DNA of 63,014 nucleotides from Fidelibacterota bacterium (GTDB lineage: Bacteria; Fidelibacterota; UBA8477; JABMPR01). The stretch covers positions 1 to 63,014 of the forward strand of contig JAJRSW010000097.1 of the NCBI GenBank assembly GCA_024278595.1, written 5' to 3'. Of the stretch, positions 26,885 to 35,127 are shown piece by piece. The notes beneath the pieces are model-generated. The model made no database searches, was not told the DNA's origin, and worked only from the letters and a program-made list of their open reading frames with translations. Both the position numbers and the translations under genes were made by a program. Position 1 is the stretch's first letter, and the number at the start of each line of letters is the position of its first letter.

Positions 26885-28555
26885 ATGTTAAGTTTACTCG
26901 TTCTATTCATGGTAACGCTGGTCTCATGTCAGGCGCAGACACTGCCTGAGTACCACAATATCTCCACTGAATATACCAAGACTGTCAGTCTGGATTACCT
27001 GCTTTACATCCCTGCTGATTATCGACCCAATGAAGCCTGGCCCCTGGTCTTCTATCTCACGGGTCTCGAGGGTGTTGATGATATAAATATGATCAGAAAT
27101 TATGGTCCACCCCAATTCGTAGAAAATGGGATGGAGCATGATTTTTTTATTGTGGCACCTCAATTACCCGGTGATGTACACTGGGATCCAGATGCCCTTA
27201 ATGCTCTTTTGGAAGAGGTTCAGACTAATTACCACATTGATGAAACTCAACGATTTATTACTGGCATTGGTGATCGAGGAGGCTGGGGCGTCTTTGAATT
27301 TGGCGTCAGTTATCCTGGAATATTCCAACGTTTTGCTCCCATGGGAGCACCCGCCTGTACCGAGATCTGCAGACTGGGTGAGGTATCGACATGGATGTTC
27401 CATGGAGCCCAGGATTCTCTTGTTCCAATAGAGGATCCCGAGAATATGCTGTTTGAAATGCAGACCTATTGTGGGACAACTGAGGATCAATTAACTATAT
27501 ACAGTGATCTGGGCCATGAAGTCTGGGAGCAAGGTTATTCAGAGGAAGGTTTTTGGGAGTGGTTTGTTGGGACAGCACCCTCTTTCACTGGTCCTGCATC
27601 AGTTGCCAGTCAGGAAACATTCTCAATTGATATCTCAAAAGAGATCGATGATGATTACCTGTTGTATCTCCCCGTAGGTTACGATAGCAATGATGATAAT
27701 TGGCCCCTGGTGCTTTTCCTGCATGGATCGGGGAGTGCCATCCAAAATATTGACGAAATCAGGCATGGTGGACCACCCCTGCTGTATGAACAGGGAATGG
27801 ATTCAGATTTCATTCTACTCTGTCCTCAGCTCCATGCCAATGTGCATTGGGATGTGGACCGTATTAATGTGTTAACAAGGTATATCATGGAAACATATCG
27901 GGTTGATGCCAGCCGGGTTTATATCACAGGACTTAGTAGAGGTGGGTTTGGAACCTGGGAATATGCTGTGAGTTACCCCAATCTTTTTGCGGCAGTTGTC
28001 CCCATAGCTGCCCGGGACGTGCCGGGCGTAGAACGTTTGATCAATTCGAATATAGCAATATTTCATGGTGCCTTAGATAATGGTGTGCCCTGGCAGGGTT
28101 CTCAGTTCATGTACAATCGACTTGTAGCTGTGGGTGCCAACGTCCAGCTCACCTTATTTGATGGTGTGGGTCATAATGCCTGGGATCCAGCCTATAACAC
28201 AGACGGATTGTGGACCTGGCTTTTGAGTCAACAGAACGATGCTGTTTCAGTATCTGCAGATAATATCAAGTTGGCTGATAGACCACGGTTGGCTGGTAAT
28301 TATCCCAATCCCTTTAATCCATCAACTACCATCAGCTATAGCCTACCGGTGCAAACCTGGATCACCCTGAAGATCTTTGATGTGTTGGGTCGTGAGATAT
28401 TAAATCTGTTGGATGCCACTCAAACGCCAGGCTATTATAATGCCCTGTGGACGGGAGCTGACAATTCCGGAAACCTTGTGAATGCCGGGGTCTATTTTTG
28501 TCAACTCCAGGCTGAGGATTACACAAGGACCATCAAGATGGTTTATACCAAGTGA
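26885..28555 (+). CDS. Tandem esterase-like protein with one inactive domain and type IX-like tail
   Basis: The ATG at 26885 gives a lipoprotein-type signal (LFMVTLVSC, Cys as lipid site). An upstream in-frame GTG at 26834 would bury it. Two alpha/beta-hydrolase domains of the carboxylesterase type follow. Domain 2 has a full triad: ITGLSRGGFGTWE (Ser), FHGALDNGVPW (Asp) and DGVGHNAWDP (His). Domain 1 keeps FHGAQDSLVP and DLGHEVWEQ, but the nucleophile elbow reads ITGIGDRGGWG with no serine, so it should be inactive. The last ~85 residues are the NYPNPFNPSTTISYSLPVQT type IX-like domain. It may act on acylated carbohydrate or polyester outside the cell. It is the first of two exported hydrolases after the enzyme cluster. 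Confidence 0.85.
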   Translation: MLSLLVLFMVTLVSCQAQTLPEYHNISTEYTKTVSLDYLLYIPADYRPNEAWPLVFYLTGLEGVDDINMIRNYGPPQFVENGMEHDFFIVAPQLPGDVHWDPDALNALLEEVQTNYHIDETQRFITGIGDRGGWGVFEFGVSYPGIFQRFAPMGAPACTEICRLGEVSTWMFHGAQDSLVPIEDPENMLFEMQTYCGTTEDQLTIYSDLGHEVWEQGYSEEGFWEWFVGTAPSFTGPASVASQETFSIDISKEIDDDYLLYLPVGYDSNDDNWPLVLFLHGSGSAIQNIDEIRHGGPPLLYEQGMDSDFILLCPQLHANVHWDVDRINVLTRYIMETYRVDASRVYITGLSRGGFGTWEYAVSYPNLFAAVVPIAARDVPGVERLINSNIAIFHGALDNGVPWQGSQFMYNRLVAVGANVQLTLFDGVGHNAWDPAYNTDGLWTWLLSQQNDAVSVSADNIKLADRPRLAGNYPNPFNPSTTISYSLPVQTWITLKIFDVLGREILNLLDATQTPGYYNALWTGADNSGNLVNAGVYFCQLQAEDYTRTIKMVYTK

Positions 28556-28663
28556 TCTGAACAACGGGAGAACCACTATTCTATCCGACTATCCGAAAAA
28601 AGGCTAACGGGGCAAAATATTTAGCTAGCTTGAGCAGTGTATAAAAATCGAGGGGAATTGCTT

Positions 28664-30103
28664 ATGAGAAACATTTATTTATTAGCGAGCGTGTTTTTGC
28701 TAAATCAATCTTTATTTTGCCAGGATCATATCCACTGGGGCTCTACTGGTGATCCACTAAACGGTTTAACCATCACCTGGCATGCCTCCAGCCTTTCATC
28801 AACCGGTGACCAGATAAAATGGGGTTATACTTCAGCTTATGAACAAGGCGCCTTTGATGTTGACCACCGGGATGACTATGGTGGGTATTTATTTGACTAT
28901 ACTTTCCCAACTTTGAACGCCAACTCCACCATACACTATAATATCTATACCGATGATGAATGGGGACATGCAACCAGGACATTCCAAACCTCAACGGATC
29001 CAGGTTCAACTCAATTCTCCTTTATTGCAGGTGGTGATAGCCGGACAAATATGAGTGACTGGCAAACTGCCGCCAATTGGCTCGCCAACGAGTCTACGGA
29101 CTTTCATCTTTTTCTGGGTGATCATGTTAACTCAGGAACGTCTACAACGGACTGGACCTACTGGTACAATAATGGGGTAAACTATTTGGAAAGGAATTTA
29201 ATCTATCATACCGCTGGAAATCATGAATATGGCTCGATCTATCTAAATCAATTTGTCATGCCCGAAAATGAGAGGTGGTATTCTTTTGAATTCGGGAATG
29301 CACTGTTTATCTGTTTGTTAACTGAAGAAGATTTTTCTACTCAATACACCTGGTTGGTGGAGCAGCTTTCAACTACAGATAAAACCTGGAAAATTGTATT
29401 TTTTCATAAGCCATTCTTCTGTACCGGAAGCCATGTTGATGATATGACTACCTATCGTGATACCTGGTGGCAGGCATTTGATGATTATGGTGTTGATGTC
29501 ATTTTAGGGGGACATGTCCATTATTATTTAAGATCAAAGCCGATCAATTTGAATGTTAGCAGTACTGCTGCAGTTGCCGAATACGGGAGTGAGCCGGGTC
29601 AGGGCCGACTACAAATACTATCAGGAAGTTATGGTGCTCCCGTATATGCCCCAGGGACCGGCTGGTTCATTGAAGAGAATCTGAGCACTATGAATTATAC
29701 GAAGTTCGAGATCGATGGTGAAGTGTTGGTCATGAATGCCTATAACATGGTTGGAACACTGATCGATAACGTAACTATTAACAAAGGTGCTGCCAATATT
29801 GCTGATGGGGGAGCAACTGTTCCATCAGAGTATAGCTTGGATCAAAATTATCCCAACCCCTTCAACCCTGGCACGACTATACTTTATAGCCTACCGCTGG
29901 CAAGCAAAACTCAACTTAGTATCTATAACGTATCGGGTCAATTGGTTACCACCTTGACTAACAATCATCACTTGGCTGGTAAGCATAGTGTTCATTGGGA
30001 GGGAACCGATGGATCAGGGAACCCCGTGAGCGCTGGGGTCTATTTCTGTCGTTTGCGTGCTGGCGCATATAGCCAAACCATCAAAATGGTATATCTCAGA
30101 TAA
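28664..30103 (+). CDS. Purple-acid-phosphatase-like metallophosphoesterase with type IX-like tail
   Basis: GAGGGG lies before the ATG at 28664. The signal peptide is MRNIYLLASVFLLNQSLF. Residues ~20-105 form a fibronectin-like N-domain (GLTITWHASSLSSTGDQIKW). The calcineurin-type metallophosphoesterase follows with all metal-ligand motifs: GGDSR, LGDHV, AGNHEYG, FFHKPFF and LGGHVHYY. This order matches purple acid phosphatases, which release phosphate from nucleotides and other monoesters. The C-terminal NYPNPFNPGTTILYSLPLAS domain targets it for type IX-like export. An extracellular phosphatase fits a locus feeding on nucleotides or ADP-ribose, because phosphate must come off before transport. 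Confidence 0.88.
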   Translation: MRNIYLLASVFLLNQSLFCQDHIHWGSTGDPLNGLTITWHASSLSSTGDQIKWGYTSAYEQGAFDVDHRDDYGGYLFDYTFPTLNANSTIHYNIYTDDEWGHATRTFQTSTDPGSTQFSFIAGGDSRTNMSDWQTAANWLANESTDFHLFLGDHVNSGTSTTDWTYWYNNGVNYLERNLIYHTAGNHEYGSIYLNQFVMPENERWYSFEFGNALFICLLTEEDFSTQYTWLVEQLSTTDKTWKIVFFHKPFFCTGSHVDDMTTYRDTWWQAFDDYGVDVILGGHVHYYLRSKPINLNVSSTAAVAEYGSEPGQGRLQILSGSYGAPVYAPGTGWFIEENLSTMNYTKFEIDGEVLVMNAYNMVGTLIDNVTINKGAANIADGGATVPSEYSLDQNYPNPFNPGTTILYSLPLASKTQLSIYNVSGQLVTTLTNNHHLAGKHSVHWEGTDGSGNPVSAGVYFCRLRAGAYSQTIKMVYLR

Positions 30104-30204
30104 GTCTCAGCCAGTTTCCGGAGGCTTGTCGTGGCTTAAGGAAACACAGGCGGAAGCGTAACGACGATCCACCTACGCCAGACTTGACTTAACCTTAGGG
30201 TGGA

Positions 30205-30276
30205 CAGGTCAATGTCAGGGAGGATTTGATTGTCACCGAATGATTTATCGATACTCTTGAGAGTTACTTTTGCCAT
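30205..30276 (-). pseudogene. 5' remnant of a MalK/UgpC ABC ATPase gene
   Basis: Starting from an ATG at 30276 with AAGGATAC as ribosome binding site, the first 24 codons read MAKVTLKSIDKSFGDNQILP then DIDL. This is the canonical start of the MalK/UgpC/MsmK family of sugar-transporter ATPases, normally ~360 residues. After about base 30205 the similarity ends and the frame soon meets a stop. Walker A is never reached. The rest of the 305-base gap 30104-30409 holds no gene. The transporter encoded upstream has no other ATPase in the window. Confidence 0.65.
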
Positions 30277-30409
30277 TATGTATCCTTAAAATAATTGGAA
30301 CAGGCAGAACGCAGAATATTGAATCAACAAAACAAATAATAGTGGCTAAAATAATAAAATCAGTCCTTAACATAATTGAATATATGGAAAAATAGTCAGT
30401 ATTTCTGGC

Positions 30410-32626
30410 TCAAATTTCAGCATCGACAATACAGCGGAAACCGAGCATTCCAGCCCGATCCTTGCTGGGCGCCATAAGTAAATATTTACCGTGCTGGTCA
30501 AGCTGATAAGCTTGTGGAAAATACCAATGAGAGCCCTGAGGCTGATATGAACAGCCTCCTCGTAAAGCTGCAGCCCGGGTATGATCATCCCAATATTCAT
30601 CTGTCCACTGCCAGACATTCGCCACCAGATCCATGACACCAAAGGGACTGGCTCCGCCGGGGTGAGCATCAACATCTGCCGGGGGCAGTGATGTTCGACT
30701 CTGGTTCATTTGGGGTACAGCTGCATTGTCCCAATTATTACCCCAGGGAAATAGACGTCCATCATTACCCTGGGCGGCATACTGCCATTCCCATTCATGC
30801 GGTAATCGCTTACCCGCCCAACTGGCGTAGGCCCGGGCGTCTTCCATCGATATCCAGGTGACGGGCTTATTCTCCCAGCCTGTCTGAGGGTGGCCGTCTA
30901 TCCAGTCGCGCAGAAAGTTATGGTCATCTAGCGGTTGATACCCGCTGGTTTCCATGAATTTCAAATATGCTTCGTTGGTAACGGGATAGCGATCAATATA
31001 GTAGGGCTTCATCGATAGATGGTGCTGATGAGTTCGCCGAGGGGAGTGTTCCCAGGGATACTGGAAATCAACTCCCTCCCACATAAAACCCTCAACCTCA
31101 ATTCCACCGACGCGGAAGACAAAATCACCAGCTGGAATAGCTACCATTTCTGGGGGCGTCTGGGGAGCTGGTTTTGTGGCCTCGATGGCTCGGATCGTTT
31201 GGGGTAGTGACTTCCAGACATGCGCATAACTTTGCAGAGGAGTTCTGGCAAACTCTTGCATAGTCCCCAGAAATTTAAGCAGGTCCTTTGACTCAGAGCC
31301 CTCCTGGACAGCGAGAATTGCTCCGTAACCTTTGGCCTCCAGATCCACACTGATGATGGCCTCACTATCCTTGACCCTGGGTGCTAACAATTGCCCGCGC
31401 CAGATATCATAAAAGCTGACGCCCTCAAACTGTTTAACAACCAGCTGTTCGCCACCCATATCATATTCATTCCGATTTACAATGGTCCACAGACTGACAT
31501 TATCTGACGGAAACCGGGTGGCAAAGACACCCTGTTGCAGAGTCTCTGCATAAGGCTCCCAGTCTGGACTCACCAGTAAAGCGGAAAATTTCCTGAAGAT
31601 GGTGGCGATCCGTCGTAATGTTTCGCCATCTCTTGGGGTGAATTGATTCCAGATTCCCCAAATATTTTCCCAGGCGTTATAGCCATGACCATTGAAGAAA
31701 ATATAGTGAAAATCATCTGTACGGTCCCTGGCCCAGCGATTCTCTACATTGGTAAGATGTCTTGGTTCAAGCCACTTAAGCTTGCTAACCGCAGGTACGA
31801 GACTTGTGGAGGCCTTGCCCCAGGTCTGGGTGTTCCAAGCCAGGGCATCATCGGCCAATGGCCAGGTTTCAGGCTGTAGAACAACTGGATGACCCGTATC
31901 ATCCGAAGCTTTCCTGAATGCGTAGGGGACACTAAAATATGTATCACCATTGATGCCGTCAGCTTTTACTTCTGCGGCCAGGTCAGTGATTGCCTGGAAG
32001 TCAGGCAGGCCTACGTCACGGGTCCCATTGTCCCAGGGCATGGTGGGCAGGAAAACCTTCACGCCGCGTTTATGGAAATCATGGATGATCTGTTTTAGCC
32101 CTTCAATACCACCAGGCAGATCATGAGCCAGATCAATTTGGTTACGATCATCCAAACCAATATTGGGGTAGATATACCAAAGTAGAACACTATCGATTCC
32201 ACCAAAACGATTTTCAAGGTCATCAAGATATTTGTCGATGGTATATTTCCCGGCAACTGGATCATAGAAAAATCTGTCCTCAACCATCATTTGGGCGTGG
32301 ACATAGTTGCTTTGCGACCAGGCAAGTTCCTTGCGTTTATACTCAGCATCGTTGTATCCGATGCGCATAAGGTGTTCTTTGCGCCAGATCTTCATTCCTT
32401 TACGCCAGGCTTCGACGCTATTCTGTACATCGATCTTCCATTGACCAATATTTTGAAATGGCCAGGCTGGCATATTCCCCGGTGTAGGAAGGTGAATGGG
32501 CAGAGTATGTGGTTGAACAAAGTCCGTAGATTGCGGGTTTGGAGCTGGAATTCCTTTATGAGTCTTCGATTCTGGCTTATCTGGATTGTGGATATTCAAG
32601 AGGAAGGATCTCCTTGGTTTGGTCAA
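30410..32626 (-). CDS. Fusion of a TIM-barrel-like region and a formylglycine-generating-enzyme-type domain
   Basis: This 738-residue protein has no signal peptide. Residues ~100-470 look like a glycoside-hydrolase-type barrel: VLLWYIYPNIGLDD, a strand/helix GVKVFLPTMPWDNGTRDVG, and KADGINGDTYFSVPYAF. Residues ~530-738 are a SUMF1/FGE-type domain (PEMVAIPAGDF, YYIDRYPVTNEAYLKFM, ARAYASWAGKRLPHEWEWQY, NVWQWTDEYW, LRGGCSY, GFRC). The cysteine pair that catalyses formylglycine formation is not in its usual form, so the C-domain is more likely a binding or non-heme-iron-type relative than a true sulfatase activator. A LacI-type operator palindrome lies ~150 bases upstream. The barrel family is not identified. 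Confidence 0.7.
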   Translation of the reverse strand: MTKPRRSFLLNIHNPDKPESKTHKGIPAPNPQSTDFVQPHTLPIHLPTPGNMPAWPFQNIGQWKIDVQNSVEAWRKGMKIWRKEHLMRIGYNDAEYKRKELAWSQSNYVHAQMMVEDRFFYDPVAGKYTIDKYLDDLENRFGGIDSVLLWYIYPNIGLDDRNQIDLAHDLPGGIEGLKQIIHDFHKRGVKVFLPTMPWDNGTRDVGLPDFQAITDLAAEVKADGINGDTYFSVPYAFRKASDDTGHPVVLQPETWPLADDALAWNTQTWGKASTSLVPAVSKLKWLEPRHLTNVENRWARDRTDDFHYIFFNGHGYNAWENIWGIWNQFTPRDGETLRRIATIFRKFSALLVSPDWEPYAETLQQGVFATRFPSDNVSLWTIVNRNEYDMGGEQLVVKQFEGVSFYDIWRGQLLAPRVKDSEAIISVDLEAKGYGAILAVQEGSESKDLLKFLGTMQEFARTPLQSYAHVWKSLPQTIRAIEATKPAPQTPPEMVAIPAGDFVFRVGGIEVEGFMWEGVDFQYPWEHSPRRTHQHHLSMKPYYIDRYPVTNEAYLKFMETSGYQPLDDHNFLRDWIDGHPQTGWENKPVTWISMEDARAYASWAGKRLPHEWEWQYAAQGNDGRLFPWGNNWDNAAVPQMNQSRTSLPPADVDAHPGGASPFGVMDLVANVWQWTDEYWDDHTRAAALRGGCSYQPQGSHWYFPQAYQLDQHGKYLLMAPSKDRAGMLGFRCIVDAEI

Positions 32627-32774
32627 TATTAGTATTACAGTTCAAGCCGGGACTTGTGCTCTTTCCACTACCTGACATCGGTCAATAATCTTTGTGCACA
32701 GCCCGTTATTCTATCCCAATGTCCACCTGATTCTGGAACTGATTGCGAGCCGGATTAATGGTACCCGAATATAA

Positions 32775-32790
32775 CTTGCAAGCGCTTGTG
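32775..32790. promoter_or_regulatory. LacI-type operator candidate
   Basis: CAAGCGCTTG (32779-32788) is a perfect CG-centred palindrome within CTTGCAAGCGCTTGTG. It resembles the general LacI/GalR consensus TGNAANCGNTNNCA. It lies about 150 bases upstream of the reverse-strand fusion gene, and a regulator other than the one at 10542 could use it. The rest of 32627-33105 shows no gene. Confidence 0.45.
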
Positions 32791-33105
32791 ATTCAACAAA
32801 AGCGGTTAGTATTTATCATAACTTTATCAGGCAAAGCGACACTTGCCCCCTTGAGACATACTGCAAAGTAGAATCTTAAATGGCAGCGTGAATGGTTGAC
32901 TTCACTGCTGCTTTCCGCCCTCCCGCTCGCCTGGCCTTTCGCAAAATCATGGGGGAACCGCTAAGGACTGCGTGAGGCGCTGATGCCCACCACTCAATTG
33001 ATTTTCAGGGTTCCACATGCTGCTTTAAATTTGTACTTTATGTTATTCCGGTTTAGGGAATGAAAAATATTTAGGATGACAACTGATAATAGCCCAGGAG
33101 GACCT

Positions 33106-33499
33106 ATGAACACAACTCTGCTCATCATCTCTGGATTAGTGATCATCGTTTATCTTTTGATCAAAGCTGAATTATCGGACCAGCGGCGACAAATCTACAT
33201 CTTCAAACCCTTGGCCACCCTGCTGGTGATATCAGTCGCTTTTATGGCCTTTCTGCAGCCCAACAATAACACTTTGTACACTCAATTTGTATTATGGGGT
33301 TTACTGTTTTCACTAGGTGGTGATCTGGCCTTGATGTTTCCGCGAAACCGGAAAGCCTTCTCCGGCGGGTTGGGATTATTCCTCACAGCCCACATAATCT
33401 ATTCAATTGGTTTTTTTAAGCTGGGTGGCTATTCAAACTGGCTCATGCTTCCAATACTGATCTTATACCAGTTTCACCTCAGAATGCGCGGTATACTCT
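33106..33499 (+). pseudogene. YhhN-family lysoplasmalogenase, N-terminal part (interrupted gene)
   Basis: AGGAGG (33096-33101) precedes the ATG at 33106. YhhN/TMEM86 proteins are eight-helix membrane enzymes that hydrolyse the vinyl-ether bond of lysoplasmalogens. Visible are successive helices (TTLLIISGLVIIVYLLI, FKPLATLLVISVAFMAFL) and the family segment WGLLFSLGGDLALMF, then GLGLFLTAHIIYSIGF. After RMRGIL the frame enters a 91-bp palindromic insertion and stops at 33564. The second half of the same protein resumes at 33596. Removing 33500-33595 fuses the halves in frame. Confidence 0.8.
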
Positions 33500-33590
33500 T
33501 CACATTTTCCAGTTTTACTGCACTTAAAAATTTCACCATAGCTACCGCTATGCTTCAAATTTGAAGCTTGTAAAACAGAAAAATGTTTTG
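33500..33590. mobile_element. 91-bp MITE-like palindromic insertion in yhhN
   Basis: The insert has imperfect terminal inverted repeats: CATTTTCCAGTTTTAC at 33503 against GTAAAACAGAAAAATG at 33569-33584. It has a perfect inner stem CATAGC-TACC-GCTATG (33537-33552) and the palindrome GCTTCAAATTTGAAGC next to it. It is flanked by the direct repeat ACTCT (33495-33499 and 33591-33595). No open frame fits. Non-coding size, inverted ends and a target duplication are the features of a miniature inverted-repeat element. Confidence 0.75.
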
Positions 33591-33595
33591 ACTCT

Positions 33596-33933
33596 ACACA
33601 GCGCATCTTGAACTGAAACTGGCATTATTGATCTCAGGATTCAGTTTTTACAGACTGATCCATGCCCAGCTTGGATCAATGAAAGGACCGGTGGTCGCTT
33701 ACATCAGCATCATTTCTATTATGGTGGTCAGTGCTGCAACAGGCCTTTGGAGTCCGGTCTTCGATCTGACTCAGAGCTTTATGATCCTGATCGGAGCGCT
33801 ATTATTCTACTGCTCAGATCTGATCCTGGCTGCCAATCGTTTTTGGAAGCCCTGGAAGTATAATCGTATCAGTCTCGCTTTTTATTACAGTGGACAACTG
33901 TTAATAGCACTGGCAGCGGGTTACTCAACTTGA
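33596..33933 (+). pseudogene. YhhN-family lysoplasmalogenase, C-terminal part
   Basis: This continues the YhhN protein as YTAHLELKLALLISGFSFYR, with the later helices (AYISIISIMVVSAATGLW, FMILIGALLFYCSDLILAAN) and the end FYYSGQLLIALAAG. SDLILAANRF is a typical YhhN segment with a conserved Asp in the membrane. A TTG at 33628 could start a short product, but without the first four helices it should be inactive. It belongs with 33106-33499 as one interrupted gene of ~243 residues. Confidence 0.78.
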
Positions 33934-34044
33934 AAATAGGGTAATGGGGCAACAGCCGGTGTGGAGGTCAGAGCTCAAATTCAATGTGGTTTGTGCGCCA
34001 GGCAATTCAAGTCAGTTTTGCAGATCACTTCCAAAGCATTTGTA

Positions 34045-35019
34045 TTATTCTCCCAATACCTGATCCATAACCCAGTTTGTGCTTGCCGCAGTTATTCCTG
34101 TGCTGGGACACGCACCCTGACCTCGGAGATCATCCACCATGAGCTGGATGAGGGGTTGTTGGATGTGAGCGGGGTTGGGTATTACTAATTTATTTACCCC
34201 TGATCCAGTAGTTATTGTAACATCGGCATCAGCAAAATGAGTGTATGCTATTGAGCCTTTACGGCCCCTGATCTCGGTCCGGTCAAGATCTTCATCAGCG
34301 TTGAAATCCCAGAGTCCCAGTCCTTTAACACCATTATTAAAGTTAAAATTCGCCTCAACTCGATCCTCAGCAACGTAGTACCCACCGGTGTTGCTGGTTT
34401 TTCCATTGGCAGAAATGATATCACCCAGAAAAAATTGTGATAGATCAATAATATGGGAAGCCAGATCGCAAAAATATCCACAGCCAGCCAACTCAGGCAT
34501 GACTCTCCAATTGTCTTTCCCCTCCAGATCGACCTCTTTGACCTTATATAACAGCTTGATATTTATAGTGTGGATGGGTCCCAGGATCCCAGAATCCAAT
34601 ATTTCTTTCACTTTCAGGAAACGGGGGAGCGCCCGCCGGTAATAGGCGACAAAGAGCGGGACGTGATGGTCCTGGCAGAGTTGAATCATCTCCAAACACT
34701 CAGCATAACTGTTGGCCATGGGTTTTTCCACATAGACCGGCTTGCCAGCTTGAGCAGCCAATTGCGTGTAATGCAGGTGGGTATTGGGCGGGGTGGCTAT
34801 GTAAATGGCGTTGATCTGGGGATCCATAATTAAATCTTCAGCCTTGTCGTACCAGCTTGGTACCCCGTGGCGCTGAGCGAAGTCTTTTGCCAGTACACCA
34901 TTTCGCCGCATAACTGCAGAAAGAACAGAATGCTTAACATTCTGGAGGGCCGGACCACTTTTTATTTCCATGACATTCCCGCAACCGATACTGCCCCAAC
35001 ATATTTCCTGCATAAACAT
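34045..35019 (-). CDS. Gfo/Idh/MocA-family oxidoreductase
   Basis: This 324-residue NAD(P)-dependent dehydrogenase of the sugar/inositol type has a Rossmann fold at the N-terminus (WGSIGCGNVMEIKSGPAL). Further segments are IYIATPPNTHLHYTQLAAQA and the family's signature KPVYVEKPMANS with the catalytic-site Lys. The C-terminal domain includes GCGYFCDLASHIIDLSQFFLG. The substrate is not predictable from sequence; members oxidise or reduce sugars, inositols or sugar-nucleotides. It is divergent from the peroxiredoxin gene across a 105-base region carrying two palindromes, so the two may share a regulator. Confidence 0.9.
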   Translation of the reverse strand: MFMQEICWGSIGCGNVMEIKSGPALQNVKHSVLSAVMRRNGVLAKDFAQRHGVPSWYDKAEDLIMDPQINAIYIATPPNTHLHYTQLAAQAGKPVYVEKPMANSYAECLEMIQLCQDHHVPLFVAYYRRALPRFLKVKEILDSGILGPIHTINIKLLYKVKEVDLEGKDNWRVMPELAGCGYFCDLASHIIDLSQFFLGDIISANGKTSNTGGYYVAEDRVEANFNFNNGVKGLGLWDFNADEDLDRTEIRGRKGSIAYTHFADADVTITTGSGVNKLVIPNPAHIQQPLIQLMVDDLRGQGACPSTGITAASTNWVMDQVLGE

Positions 35020-35040
35020 TCCCTTTGACTATATTCACCC

Positions 35041-35096
35041 ATAATATGATGCGGATCATATTATAACTTAATTTTATGATACGAATAGCGTATCAT
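35041..35096. promoter_or_regulatory. Two palindromic operator candidates in a divergent promoter region
   Basis: ATAATATGAT-GCGG-ATCATATTAT (35041-35064, perfect 10-bp arms) and ATGATACG-AATAG-CGTATCAT (35076-35096, perfect 8-bp arms) lie between the oxidoreductase (leftward) and the peroxiredoxin (rightward). Both contain ATGAT/ATCAT half-sites. The regulator is unknown; such paired dyads typically bind dimeric repressors. Confidence 0.6.
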
Positions 35097-35127
35097 GATC
35101 GAATAAATTGCCTGCTGGAGTATAGTG

